From an uncultured Bacteroidales bacterium (GTDB lineage Bacteria; Bacteroidota; Bacteroidia; Bacteroidales; Muribaculaceae): a DNA stretch of 47,559 nucleotides. The notes below the pieces were generated by a model. The model did no database searches, was not told the DNA's origin, and saw nothing but the letters and a program-made list of their open reading frames with translations. Every line of letters starts with the position of its first letter. Within the stretch, counting starts at the first letter, position 1. This document shows, one piece after another, positions 24,421 to 32,240 of this stretch. Where the stretch lies: NCBI GenBank assembly GCA_905210435.1, contig CAJLWO010000016.1:1-47559 (forward strand). The letters run 5' to 3'. The position numbers and the translations under genes were made by a program.

Positions 24421-25623
24421 TCATTGGATTGTACGTCCGGGATATGCCTTCAGAGCTTCTTTGAGCACTACAAGCGCATGCGCAAGGTCTTCCTTATTGA
24501 GCACATAGGCCATTCGCACCTCATTCTTGCCGTTGTCGGGATTGGCATAGAAACCCGAAGCCGGAGCCATGAACACCGTAGCGCCCTCATACTGGAATTC
24601 ACGGAGGCACCATGAACAGAATTTCTCCGCATCGTCAACCGGAAGGCTGACCACGGTATAGAATGCGCCCATCGGTATGGGCGAATAGCAGCCCGGTATG
24701 CGGTTGATACCGTCGATAAGGAATTTACGGCGCTCCACATACTCGTTGTATGTCATCAGCATATAGTCGCGCGACGCGTCAATCGAGGCTTCTGCAACTA
24801 TCTGGCCGAGCAATGGCGGACTGAGACGCGCCTGACAGAATTTCATGACATTTTTCTTAAGCTCCTTATGCTTGGTGATGATTGCACCGATACGGATACC
24901 GCACTCGCTGTAACGCTTCGACACCGAGTCAATCAGCACTACCTGTTCTTCAATGCCCTTGAGATGGAACGCCGAGATATATGGCGCGCCCGTGTAGCAG
25001 AACTCGCGGTATACCTCATCGGAGAAGAGAAACAGGTCATGCTTCTTCACGAGATCGCGTATCTGGTTCATCTCCTTCTGGGTATACAGGTAGCCGGTAG
25101 GATTGTTGGGATTGCATATAAGAATACCCTTAGTGCGCTCGGTAATCAGTTCCTCGAATTTCGACACAGGCGGCAATGCGAAGCCCTCGTCGATGGTAGA
25201 AGGGACGGTGACAATCTTTGCGCCGGCCGAAATAGCGAATGCCATATAGTTGGCGTAGGCCGGTTCAGGCACAATGATTTCGTCGCCCGGGTCGAGACAT
25301 GCCATGAATGCGAAAAGCACGGCTTCCGAACCACCGGTAGTGACGATTATATCGTCGACATCGACATTGATGTCGAAACTTCTGTAATATTGCTGCAGCT
25401 TCTTGCGCAACGACAGCAGACCCTCCGACGGGCTGTACTCGAGAGTGGTGCGGTCGATATGCTTTAGCGCTTCAAGACCCTCGGCGGGCGACGGAAGATC
25501 GGGCTGGCCGATATTAAGATGATATACTTTGATACCCTTGGCCTTGGCTTCATTGCTCAGAGGTACAAGTTTTCGTATTGGAGATGCGGGCATAGACTCG
25601 CCACGCTGCGATATCTGAGGCAT
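24421..25623 (-). CDS. Class I/II PLP-dependent aminotransferase (aspartate aminotransferase-like)
   Basis: The 400-residue fold type I enzyme moves amino groups between an amino acid and a 2-oxo acid. Recognisable parts are HLNIGQPDLPSP near the N-terminus, CNPNNPTGYLY (the Asn that contacts PLP), FSDEVYREF (the Asp that pairs with the pyridine nitrogen), DSVSKRYSECGIR with the Schiff-base Lys at 236, and a C-terminal Arg region for the substrate carboxylate. Amino-acid specificity cannot be read. The ATG at 25623 is used; a TTG 14 codons upstream has no support. It has a promoter at 25735-25742 with a leader of about 105 bases. Confidence 0.88.
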   Translation of the reverse strand: MPQISQRGESMPASPIRKLVPLSNEAKAKGIKVYHLNIGQPDLPSPAEGLEALKHIDRTTLEYSPSEGLLSLRKKLQQYYRSFDINVDVDDIIVTTGGSEAVLFAFMACLDPGDEIIVPEPAYANYMAFAISAGAKIVTVPSTIDEGFALPPVSKFEELITERTKGILICNPNNPTGYLYTQKEMNQIRDLVKKHDLFLFSDEVYREFCYTGAPYISAFHLKGIEEQVVLIDSVSKRYSECGIRIGAIITKHKELKKNVMKFCQARLSPPLLGQIVAEASIDASRDYMLMTYNEYVERRKFLIDGINRIPGCYSPIPMGAFYTVVSLPVDDAEKFCSWCLREFQYEGATVFMAPASGFYANPDNGKNEVRMAYVLNKEDLAHALVVLKEALKAYPGRTIQ

Positions 25624-25734
25624 ATTGTATTCTTGTTTGCTTTTTAGATTAATCGCCGGCGGCAACGGTTTACTGCGCTAAAAATCATTTCCGAAAAAAA
25701 TCGCGCTCATAAATACCCCGTCGGCAATATCGTG

Positions 25735-25742
25735 CAAAAATA
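25735..25742 (-). promoter_or_regulatory. -7 box for the aminotransferase-permease operon
   Basis: The minus strand reads TATTTTTG, an exact TAnnTTTG match. The resulting leader of about 105 bases to the ATG at 25623 is longer than most here and contains a GC-rich inverted segment (GTTGCCGCCGGCGA). It is back to back with the promoter at 25820. Confidence 0.55.
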
Positions 25743-25819
25743 ATAAATTTTAGCTTATAAACATAGCTTAACGGCATTTTTTGTCGTAAATTTATTTTCC
25801 TTTTTATTGTCAGTTTTAT

Positions 25820-25827
25820 TATCTTTG
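25820..25827 (+). promoter_or_regulatory. -7 box for the Yip1-like gene
   Basis: TATCTTTG is an exact TAnnTTTG match. Transcription would start near 25835, 11 bases before the ATG at 25846. The long AT-rich stretch between this and 25742 would serve both divergent promoters. Confidence 0.6.
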
Positions 25828-25845
25828 TACCGAATTTATACTGAT

Positions 25846-26397
25846 ATGCTACGTTTTTTAAAGAATATACTACAGCTTATTGTCAACCCGTCACGCGGAT
25901 GGGAAGATGTGTCGCACGACGCTGATGACCCCTCGGCTTTGTGCCGCGACGGATTGTACCCGCTGCTTGCCGTGACGGCTCTGTCGTGTGTGGGAGGTTT
26001 CTGGAAACTCGATTCCTCCACCACCCTGATTTCAGTCATACAGAATGCCATAATCACCTTCACGGCTTATTTCGCGACAATGTTTTTCGCGGAATTCATA
26101 ATGGGGCTGACGATGGACAAGATATGCGACAAAGAGCCGTCGCAGCGCAAGAATTCGACAGTCGTCATATATTCGGTAGCCATTCTCGCCCTTATTTCCA
26201 TACTCATCAATGTAATACCGCTCGACCTGGCCGTGCTTAAATTCCTGCCCATATATGTAGGATTTATTCTGTACAAAAGCATGCGCTACGAGTCGGTGGC
26301 CAAGGACAAGACCGGACACTACATGTTCCTGACCATATTCACAATCATCGCGCCGCCCTACCTGCTGATGTTTGTTTTCGACCTCATCAAACCATAA
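25846..26397 (+). CDS. Yip1-domain membrane protein
   Basis: The 183-residue protein starts with a short amphipathic segment containing NPSRGWEDV, a pattern common at the start of bacterial Yip1-like proteins. Five hydrophobic helices follow (about residues 40-55, 65-90, 105-130, 130-145 and 160-180). No catalytic residues or binding motifs can be named. Its function in bacteria is not established. The ATG at 25846 follows the promoter directly; an upstream in-frame TTG lies before the promoter. smpB follows after 42 bases on the same strand. Confidence 0.72.
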   Translation: MLRFLKNILQLIVNPSRGWEDVSHDADDPSALCRDGLYPLLAVTALSCVGGFWKLDSSTTLISVIQNAIITFTAYFATMFFAEFIMGLTMDKICDKEPSQRKNSTVVIYSVAILALISILINVIPLDLAVLKFLPIYVGFILYKSMRYESVAKDKTGHYMFLTIFTIIAPPYLLMFVFDLIKP

Positions 26398-26439
26398 CAG
26401 GGCAGCCTGACGTTATTACCATATAGAAAATACGACCCG

Positions 26440-26898
26440 ATGAAACTTGCCAAAGATATAAACATAAAAAATAAACGCGCCACCTTCGACTATGCCATCG
26501 GCGACACTTTCACCGCGGGCATAGTGCTGACCGGCACCGAAATCAAGTCGGTGCGCATGGGCAAAGCGTCGCTCGTCGACACGTTCTGCTACGTCGACAA
26601 AGGTGAAGTGTGGATTAAAAACATGTATATCGCCGAATATTTCTACGGCACCTACAACAACCACTCGGCACGACGCGACCGCAAACTGCTGCTCAACCGC
26701 AAAGAGATTGCCAAACTTGAGAAATCGGGCAAAGAGACCGGCTTCACTATCGTGCCCCTGCGCCTGTTTATCAACGACCGTGGCCTCGCAAAACTCGTGA
26801 TAGGAATAGGGCGAGGCAAAAAGGAATACGACAAACGCCAGTCAATCAAGGAACGCGAAGACAAGCGCTCGATGGCGCGCATGTTCGAGCGGAGCTAA
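26440..26898 (+). CDS. smpB: SsrA-binding protein SmpB
   Basis: SmpB binds tmRNA and carries it into stalled ribosomes for trans-translation. The 152-residue product has the OB-fold landmarks: NIKNKRATFDYAIGD, GIVLTGTEIKSVRMGKAS, NMYIAEYFYGTYNNH, RDRKLLLN and the basic C-terminal tail KKEYDKRQSIKERED that occupies the mRNA channel. Length is normal. The tmRNA gene is not in the window. It converges with the methyltransferase gene, stops 20 bases apart, with no strong terminator hairpin between them. Confidence 0.96.
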   Translation: MKLAKDINIKNKRATFDYAIGDTFTAGIVLTGTEIKSVRMGKASLVDTFCYVDKGEVWIKNMYIAEYFYGTYNNHSARRDRKLLLNRKEIAKLEKSGKETGFTIVPLRLFINDRGLAKLVIGIGRGKKEYDKRQSIKEREDKRSMARMFERS

Positions 26899-26917
26899 CG
26901 TCGTGCCACCTTGCCAC

Positions 26918-28132
26918 CTACTCCTTTCTCATAACCAACAGCACCTGACCGCCACCTTTCAACGTCACGCCGGCCACTTTCACGGCTTCGCTCTCCTTTA
27001 CTTTCAGCTTCGCACGCAATGCGGCGGCCGTACAGGGGAAATTACGCACGCTGACCGAGGCTGCGGGATACTTCTTTGCAAAACGTTTTATATATTTCGA
27101 GCTGTAAGGAATTACAGCCTCAATCCGATAGCGTTTCCCGGGAAAACCGTCGATTTTACGAGGTGAGACATACAGATGCGTATTGGGATGCAACGCGCCT
27201 ATTTCAAATTTATCACACAGCAGTTTAAACGGAGCCGCTTTCATCACAGCAGGCGCCGGTTCATAAAGATATTCACCCGCCGCAGGCTCGGCGTAACGTT
27301 CGGCGGCAGCGGCTTCCTGCGCTCTCGTAAATGAGAATTTCCAATCCACGCTTACGGCCTCTATCTCGGTCGTATCGCAGTCCGACTCCACATCGCGGCT
27401 GATATGCGCGAGCAGTTCGCGCACTTCTCCCCTCTCCTCCACAATGTAAATCTTGCGTACATGCCGCAGGTCGGCTATTGTTGCCGAGATGTCGAGCATG
27501 GGCGACAGCTTGGCCAGCACATCGCGTGCATGCGTCAGCATCAGCGGCAATATCTCAGCCACATCGGGAGTGCAGTCATGGATATTGTACACGCGCCGTC
27601 CGATACCGTCACGGCGTGCAGGGTCAATGAAAATCCAGTCGAATGGCCTGTCGGTGCTCTTCAGCCACTCCACACTGTCGGCATTGATAATCTCCAGGCC
27701 CGCGATATTCCGGTAATTTTCTTTTGCGAAAAGACAAAGACGGCTGTCGCGCTCTATGGCGGTCACTTCCGCACCGTCAAGCGAAGCGATGGCAGCAGCG
27801 TCGACCCCCAGTCCCATCGTCATGTCAAGGAGGCTGCGAAGCAGTGCCACAACTGCGGCATGGAAACACGCCACCGTAGCCGACGAAGCCTGCTCAACGC
27901 TCAGCGCAGTCGGAAACCATTGCGGTGCGAAGCTGCATTCCGCAGTTTCGGAACCTCCACCCGGCTGACGGCATTTCAGAAACTTGTCGGCCGCTTTCTG
28001 CCGATATTCTATCTGCGATACGGCTTCCTTGATTTCGGGAGAAGCAGACGCATGACGCAGGCGCAAAGCAGTGACATTGTCATGCACATGCTTTTCAACC
28101 CATTCTTTAAATTCATTATCAAACAATTCCAT
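26918..28132 (-). CDS. Class I SAM-dependent methyltransferase with THUMP-like C-terminal domain
   Basis: The 404-residue protein has a helical N-terminal region, then a Rossmann methyltransferase core. LLDMTMGLGVDAAAIAS at about 100-116 is the SAM-binding glycine loop variant, TAIERDS the acidic loop, and DWIFIDPARRDG at about 166-177 the motif IV region. The C-terminal 120 residues resemble the THUMP-like domain annotated in this Bacteroidota family. An RNA substrate is likely from the architecture, but the target is unknown. The DPARR motif differs from the NPPY of N6-adenine enzymes. ATG at 28132. Confidence 0.75.
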   Translation of the reverse strand: MELFDNEFKEWVEKHVHDNVTALRLRHASASPEIKEAVSQIEYRQKAADKFLKCRQPGGGSETAECSFAPQWFPTALSVEQASSATVACFHAAVVALLRSLLDMTMGLGVDAAAIASLDGAEVTAIERDSRLCLFAKENYRNIAGLEIINADSVEWLKSTDRPFDWIFIDPARRDGIGRRVYNIHDCTPDVAEILPLMLTHARDVLAKLSPMLDISATIADLRHVRKIYIVEERGEVRELLAHISRDVESDCDTTEIEAVSVDWKFSFTRAQEAAAAERYAEPAAGEYLYEPAPAVMKAAPFKLLCDKFEIGALHPNTHLYVSPRKIDGFPGKRYRIEAVIPYSSKYIKRFAKKYPAASVSVRNFPCTAAALRAKLKVKESEAVKVAGVTLKGGGQVLLVMRKE

Positions 28133-28191
28133 GACGATATAAAATTATCAAACAAACAGGGATACCCCTCTATGCGGTTTACATACGGTGT

Positions 28192-28296
28192 GAGTGTGTT
28201 GCAGAACTATAATTAGCGGTCACAGCGAATTGTAGGGACGCGATTCATCGCGTCCGCACAATTTCGCTGGTATATTTTGAGTTCTGCATCACTCTC
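28192..28296. mobile_element. Short REP-bearing inverted-repeat element
   Basis: Left end GAGTGTGTTGCAGAACT (28192-28208) and right end AGTTCTGCATCACTCTC (28280-28296) are inverted copies with two mismatches. They match the 17-bp ends of the element at 32033-32207. Inside is a single REP-like hairpin at 28232-28255 starting GTAGGGACGCGATTC. The interior flanks (ATAATTAGCGGTCAC and TATATTTTGAG) also match the two sides of the 32033 element, so this looks like a shortened, inverted relative of it. Confidence 0.75.
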
Positions 28297-28330
28297 TTGA
28301 AAATGAATATTGATTATCAATGAAATTTCC

Positions 28331-28355
28331 GGACGCACGAGCCGTGCGTCCCTAC
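28331..28355. repeat. Inverted REP-like unit, CTAC-ended
   Basis: GGACGCACGAGCCGTGCGTC and then CCTAC form the inverse of the solo hairpin at 7825. It follows the short element at 28192 with a TGATTATCAAT segment between, close to the spacer of the 4151 and 17706 copies. The two hairpins near here therefore come from different sequence variants. Together with the terminator at 28402 these fill the 333-base methyltransferase-pgk gap. Confidence 0.7.
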
Positions 28356-28401
28356 ATTGAGAACCAAGATTTTACAGTTTTAAAAACCTATCTTATATAA
28401 C

Positions 28402-28450
28402 AAAAACGGGCACAATACAATTGTTGTTTAATTGACTGTGCCCGTTTTTA
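28402..28450 (-). terminator. Terminator of pgk
   Basis: AAAAACGGGCACA at 28402-28414 and its complement TGTGCCCGTTTTT (28437-28449) form a long stem starting 16 bases after the pgk stop. On the minus strand the stem ends in a run of five T. It should end the pgk transcript. Confidence 0.85.
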
Positions 28451-28465
28451 TGGTTTTATAAGGGA

Positions 28466-29713
28466 TTATCCTTTGATAGCGGCGATACCGGGGAGAATCT
28501 TACCTTCGATAGCCTCAAGAAGAGCGCCACCGCCGGTCGATACATAAGATACCTGGTCGGCAAGACCGAACTTGTTGACGCAAGCGACAGAGTCGCCGCC
28601 GCCTACGAGAGAGAACGCACCGTTGTTTGTAGCCTCTACGATAGCGTCGGCGATAGCACGTGAGCCGGCAGTGAAGTTGTCGAACTCAAATACGCCGGCA
28701 GGACCGTTCCAGAGGATAGTCTTGGCGCTCTTGATTACATCGGCGAATGCCTTGCGGGTCTCGGGACCTGCATCAAGGCCTTCCCATCCGTCAGGTATAT
28801 CCATGCATGATACGACCTGAGTGTTGGCTTCGTTGCTGAAGCTGTCGGCAGCCACACAATCGGTACCGAGCACGAGGTTCACACCTTTCTCTTTGGCTTT
28901 CTTCATGATGTCGAGAGCGAGGTCGAGTTTGTCGTTCTCGCAGATTGACTCACCTACATGACCGCCCATAGCTTTTGCGAAAGTATATGTCATACCGCCG
29001 CAGAGGATGAGGTTGTCAACCTTGTCCATGAGGTTCTCGATGATACCGATTTTGGTAGACACTTTCGAGCCACCCATGATAGCGGTGAACGGACGCTTGA
29101 TGTCGCTGAGGATATTGTCGACGGCCTTAACCTCTTTCTCCATGAGGTAGCCGAGCATCTTGTCGTCGGAAGCGAAGTTTTCGGCGATGACGGCAGTAGA
29201 AGCGTGCTTGCGGTGAGCGGTACCGAATGCGTCGTTAACGTAAACGTCGGCGTAGCTTGCAAGTTTCTTTGCAAAATCTTTCTGACGGCCTTTCATCTCT
29301 TTCTTGGCAGCCTCGTAAGCGGGGTCTTCTTTGTCGATGCCTACGGGTTTGCCTTCCTCTTCGGGATAGAAGCGGAGGTTTTCAAGCAACAACACTTCGC
29401 CGGGCTTAAGATTGGCGGCAGCTTCTTCTGCATTGGCGCAGTCGGGAGCAAATACAACATCGCGGCCGAGAGCCTTGGCTACATCGTCCTTGATCTGAGC
29501 GAGTGAGAATTTGGGGTTGACTTTGCCTTTAGGTTTACCCATGTGCGACATGATGATAAGCGAGCCACCGTCCTCAAGAATCTTTTTGAGAGTGGGGAGC
29601 GCGCCGCGGATACGGGTATCATCGGTGATTTTACCGTTTTCATCCAAAGGTACATTGAAGTCCACGCGGACAATCGCCTTTTTGCCGGCGAAATTGTAGT
29701 TGTCGATAGTCAT
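28466..29713 (-). CDS. pgk: Phosphoglycerate kinase
   Basis: Pgk transfers phosphate from 1,3-bisphosphoglycerate to ADP in glycolysis. The 415-residue product has KAIVRVDFNVPLDENG at the N-terminus, the 3-phosphoglycerate-binding RIRGALPT and SHMGKPKG, the catalytic-hinge segment AIMGGSKVSTKIG, and the nucleotide-site GPAGVFEFDNF and GGGDSVAC. Complete. It has its own promoter at 29761 and terminator at 28402, so it is monocistronic. Codon usage here is more biased than in neighbours, fitting high expression. Confidence 0.97.
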   Translation of the reverse strand: MTIDNYNFAGKKAIVRVDFNVPLDENGKITDDTRIRGALPTLKKILEDGGSLIIMSHMGKPKGKVNPKFSLAQIKDDVAKALGRDVVFAPDCANAEEAAANLKPGEVLLLENLRFYPEEEGKPVGIDKEDPAYEAAKKEMKGRQKDFAKKLASYADVYVNDAFGTAHRKHASTAVIAENFASDDKMLGYLMEKEVKAVDNILSDIKRPFTAIMGGSKVSTKIGIIENLMDKVDNLILCGGMTYTFAKAMGGHVGESICENDKLDLALDIMKKAKEKGVNLVLGTDCVAADSFSNEANTQVVSCMDIPDGWEGLDAGPETRKAFADVIKSAKTILWNGPAGVFEFDNFTAGSRAIADAIVEATNNGAFSLVGGGDSVACVNKFGLADQVSYVSTGGGALLEAIEGKILPGIAAIKG

Positions 29714-29760
29714 TTTGATTGCTATTTTAGATTAATTTAAATAGACATATTTATCGAACG

Positions 29761-29768
29761 CAAAAATA
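29761..29768 (-). promoter_or_regulatory. -7 box for pgk
   Basis: The minus strand reads TATTTTTG, an exact TAnnTTTG match, with TTG 18 bases upstream (29789-29787) as the -33 element. Leader of about 40 bases. Confidence 0.65.
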
Positions 29769-29839
29769 ATGATTTTTTTCCGTATTCAATCACAATTAAC
29801 AAAAAAAAGCAGTCCCGCTTTGTCCTGAAGCATCTTTAT

Positions 29840-30070
29840 GGCTCAAGCCGAAATTGCAGTGCATGCCGATATAATAATTGCCGGATTTGTTGTCCGCGGT
29901 TAATCATTACTTTGCACCGCAAAGTAACCGCGACTACTACGTGGTTGGCTCATAGTGCGTTATAGTGGCCGCGGTTTCTTTGCAAAGCAAAGCGCCAAAG
30001 GCGATAATTACCCGCTGAAAGCGATATTAAATGGGAACCGTAATATGCACTGTAAATTCGGACTGAGGCT
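29840..30070. mobile_element. MITE-like element with about 26-bp imperfect inverted ends
   Basis: The left end begins GGCTCAAGCCGAAATTGCAG and runs to about 29864. The right end, 30045-30070, is its inverse with a few mismatches (reading inward AGCCTCAGTCCGAATTTACA). A third copy of the same end occurs alone at 32211-32236. The interior contains a perfect TTACTTTGC-ACC-GCAAAGTAA hairpin near 29908-29928 and palindromic CTTTGCAAAGCAAAG and GCGCCAAAGGCG stretches. No coding capacity. It fills most of the pgk-fumarase gap (29714-30163). Confidence 0.65.
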
Positions 30071-30097
30071 CTTTTATTTACGTTTTACCGTATGATA

Positions 30098-30137
30098 CAA
30101 AAAAAGAGACCGCATCATGAAGCAGCCTCTTTTTTTA
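30098..30137 (-). terminator. Terminator of the fumarase gene
   Basis: On the minus strand GAGGCTGC, an 8-base loop and GCGGTCTC form a stem with two G-T pairs, followed by TTTTTTTG. It is about 30 bases past the fumarase stop. Confidence 0.8.
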
Positions 30138-30163
30138 TCGGTTATAATTACTTTGTAATCATT

Positions 30164-31813
30164 TTATTTTGCGATGGGACAGCCGGCGCATTTGGCGGCG
30201 ATTTCGGTGAAGAAGTCGTTGCCTTTGTCGTCTACAAGGATGAAAGCGGGGAAATCCTTAACCTCAATTTTCCAGATTGCTTCCATGCCGAGTTCGGGGT
30301 ATTCGAGCAATTCGACTTTCTTGATTGAGTTCTGCGCGAGTATTGCAGCGGGGCCGCCGATTGAGCCGAGATAGAAACCGCCATGTTTCTTGCATGCGTC
30401 GGTCACCTGCTTGCTGCGGTTGCCCTTTGCAATCATTACCATTGAGCCTCCGGCATCCTGGAACTGGTCGACGTATGGGTCCATACGTCCGGCAGTGGTC
30501 GGTCCGAACGACCCTGAAGGCATTCCTTCGGGGGTCTTGGCAGGACCGGCATAGTAAATGGGATGGTTCTTGAGATATTCGGGCATCGGTTCGCCTTTGT
30601 CAAGACGCTCTTTGATTTTGGCGTGGGCGATGTCGCGGCCTACTATGATTGTACCGTTGAGCGAAAGGCGGGTCGATACTGGATATTTGGTCAGCTCGGC
30701 GAGTATTTCGCTCATGGGGCGGTTAAGGTCGATTTTCACTACGTCGCCTTCGCCCGCTTTGCGCATATCTTCGGGGATAAGTTCGCCGGGATTTGAGTCG
30801 AGTTTTTCAATCCAAAGACCTTCCTTGTTGATTTTAGCCTTGACATTGCGGTCGGCCGAGCAGCTCACACCCATGCCTATGGGGCATGATGCGCCGTGAC
30901 GCGGCAGACGTATCACGCGTATATCGTGGGCGAAGTATTTGCCGCCGAACTGTGCGCCGAGACCAATCTTGCGCGATGCTTCGAGGAGTTCCTTCTCAAG
31001 CTCGACGTCGCGGAAAGCATGTCCGAGTGCGTTGCCCTGTGTAGGAAGATTGTCGTAGTATTTGACGGAGGCCTTCTTGACTGTGGCGAGGTTCATCTCG
31101 GCCGATGTGCCGCCGATAACAAACGCTATATGATAGGGAGGACATGCGGCCGTGCCGAGCGTCTTCATTTTCTCCACGAGGAAGGGAACGAGTGTCTTGG
31201 GGTTGATGATGGCTTTTGTCTCCTGATAAAGATAGGTTTTGTTGGCCGAACCGCCACCCTTAGCCACAAACACAAATTTGTATTCATTGCCGTCTACAGC
31301 ATAAAGGTCGATTTGAGCGGGCAGGTTGCAGCCGGTGTTCACCTCGTCATACATATTGAGAGGAGCATTCTGCGAGTAACGGAGATTGTCCTGCGTATAG
31401 GTAAGATAGACACCTTTCGACAGTCGCTCTTCGTCGCCGCCTCCGGTATACACATTCTGTCCTTTCTTACCCATGATGATGGCTGTGCCTGTATCCTGAC
31501 AGAAAGGGAGCTGGCCTTTGGCAGCAACTTCGGCATTGCGGAGCATCGTAAGTGCTACGAATTTGTCGTTGGCACTTGCTTCCGGATCATGAAGTATCTT
31601 TGCGACCATCTCGTTGTGCTCGCGGCGGAGCATGAATGCATTGTCATGAGTGGCCTGGCGTGCGAGCACGGTGAGCGCCTCGGGATCAACGACAAGCATT
31701 TCCTGTCCGTTGAAAGTCTCGGTCCTGACATAGTCGGAAGTCAGATGATAATACTCGGTAGTATCTTTCCCCAGGGGAAACATCTCCTGATATTCAAAAG
31801 GTTTTGTAGCCAT
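30164..31813 (-). CDS. Fumarate hydratase class I (iron-sulfur)
   Basis: The 549-residue product resembles class I, 4Fe-4S fumarases (FumA/FumB type), which interconvert fumarate and malate and are oxygen-sensitive. Cysteines suited to cluster binding occur in PFCQDTGTA, VNTGCNLPAQ and ASCPIGMGVSCSADR, and a C-terminal KCAGCPIAK is also seen. The beta-region motif GPTTAGRMD is present. The ATG at 31813 starts MATKPFEYQEMF; codons upstream lie before the promoter and are not part of the protein. In anaerobic Bacteroidota it serves the reductive branch to succinate. Tartrate dehydratase is a less likely alternative. Confidence 0.9.
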   Translation of the reverse strand: MATKPFEYQEMFPLGKDTTEYYHLTSDYVRTETFNGQEMLVVDPEALTVLARQATHDNAFMLRREHNEMVAKILHDPEASANDKFVALTMLRNAEVAAKGQLPFCQDTGTAIIMGKKGQNVYTGGGDEERLSKGVYLTYTQDNLRYSQNAPLNMYDEVNTGCNLPAQIDLYAVDGNEYKFVFVAKGGGSANKTYLYQETKAIINPKTLVPFLVEKMKTLGTAACPPYHIAFVIGGTSAEMNLATVKKASVKYYDNLPTQGNALGHAFRDVELEKELLEASRKIGLGAQFGGKYFAHDIRVIRLPRHGASCPIGMGVSCSADRNVKAKINKEGLWIEKLDSNPGELIPEDMRKAGEGDVVKIDLNRPMSEILAELTKYPVSTRLSLNGTIIVGRDIAHAKIKERLDKGEPMPEYLKNHPIYYAGPAKTPEGMPSGSFGPTTAGRMDPYVDQFQDAGGSMVMIAKGNRSKQVTDACKKHGGFYLGSIGGPAAILAQNSIKKVELLEYPELGMEAIWKIEVKDFPAFILVDDKGNDFFTEIAAKCAGCPIAK

Positions 31814-31859
31814 TGTTTTATTGTTGATTTGATATGATTTTATCAGTAAAATGATAATG

Positions 31860-31867
31860 CAAATATA
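31860..31867 (-). promoter_or_regulatory. -7 box for the fumarase gene
   Basis: The minus strand reads TATATTTG, an exact TAnnTTTG match, 47 bases before the ATG at 31813. It also shows that longer in-frame upstream reading is not translated. The stretch from here to 32032 is AT-rich with no gene. Confidence 0.6.
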
Positions 31868-32032
31868 CGCATTTACTTGTAAAAATGATAATTTTTTAAA
31901 ATATAAATCTGCATTATCGGACTGAAGTATGGACGATACGTTTTTTCTTACTCCCTCCCGGACTATTTTTCCATACGGTTTATTCGGTATTGTCAGCGAA
32001 TTCAAATGCTCTCTTAATTTGAATTAAATCCG

Positions 32033-32207
32033 GAGGGTGTTGCAAAACTCAAAATATACAAACTAAATTGTAGGGACGCGATTCATCGCGTCCGCATCCG
32101 GATGGCATAACACACTAAATATCTTAACCATAGCGCGGACGCGATGAATCGCGTCCCTACAATTCGCGGTGACTTTTGACCGCTGATTATAGTTTTGCAA
32201 CACCCTC
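32033..32207. mobile_element. REP-bearing element with perfect 17-bp terminal inverted repeats
   Basis: GAGGGTGTTGCAAAACT at 32033-32049 is exactly inverted as AGTTTTGCAACACCCTC at 32191-32207. Inside are two REP-like hairpins, 32070-32093 (GTAG head) and 32137-32160 (CTAC tail), each with the stem GGACGCGA/TCGCGTCC. This is the best preserved copy of a family also seen at 28192-28296 and 17671-17810, with one end at 4117. No protein is encoded and no target duplication is evident. Confidence 0.8.
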
Positions 32208-32210
32208 TGT

Positions 32211-32236
32211 CATGCACTGCAATTTCGGCCTGAGCC
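32211..32236. repeat. Solo end of the 29840-type element
   Basis: CATGCACTGCAATTTCGGCC and TGAGCC follow; the whole 26 bases match the inverse of the left end at 29840 with one difference. It lies 3 bases from the element at 32033-32207 and 4 bases from the stop codon of the thioredoxin-fold gene. No partner end is visible nearby. Confidence 0.7.
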
Positions 32237-32240
32237 GAAA

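Noticed and set aside
30896..31837. Open frame of 313 codons on the plus strand inside the fumarase gene
   Set aside because: Shadow of the fumarase reading frame; composition is not protein-like and no promoter precedes it.
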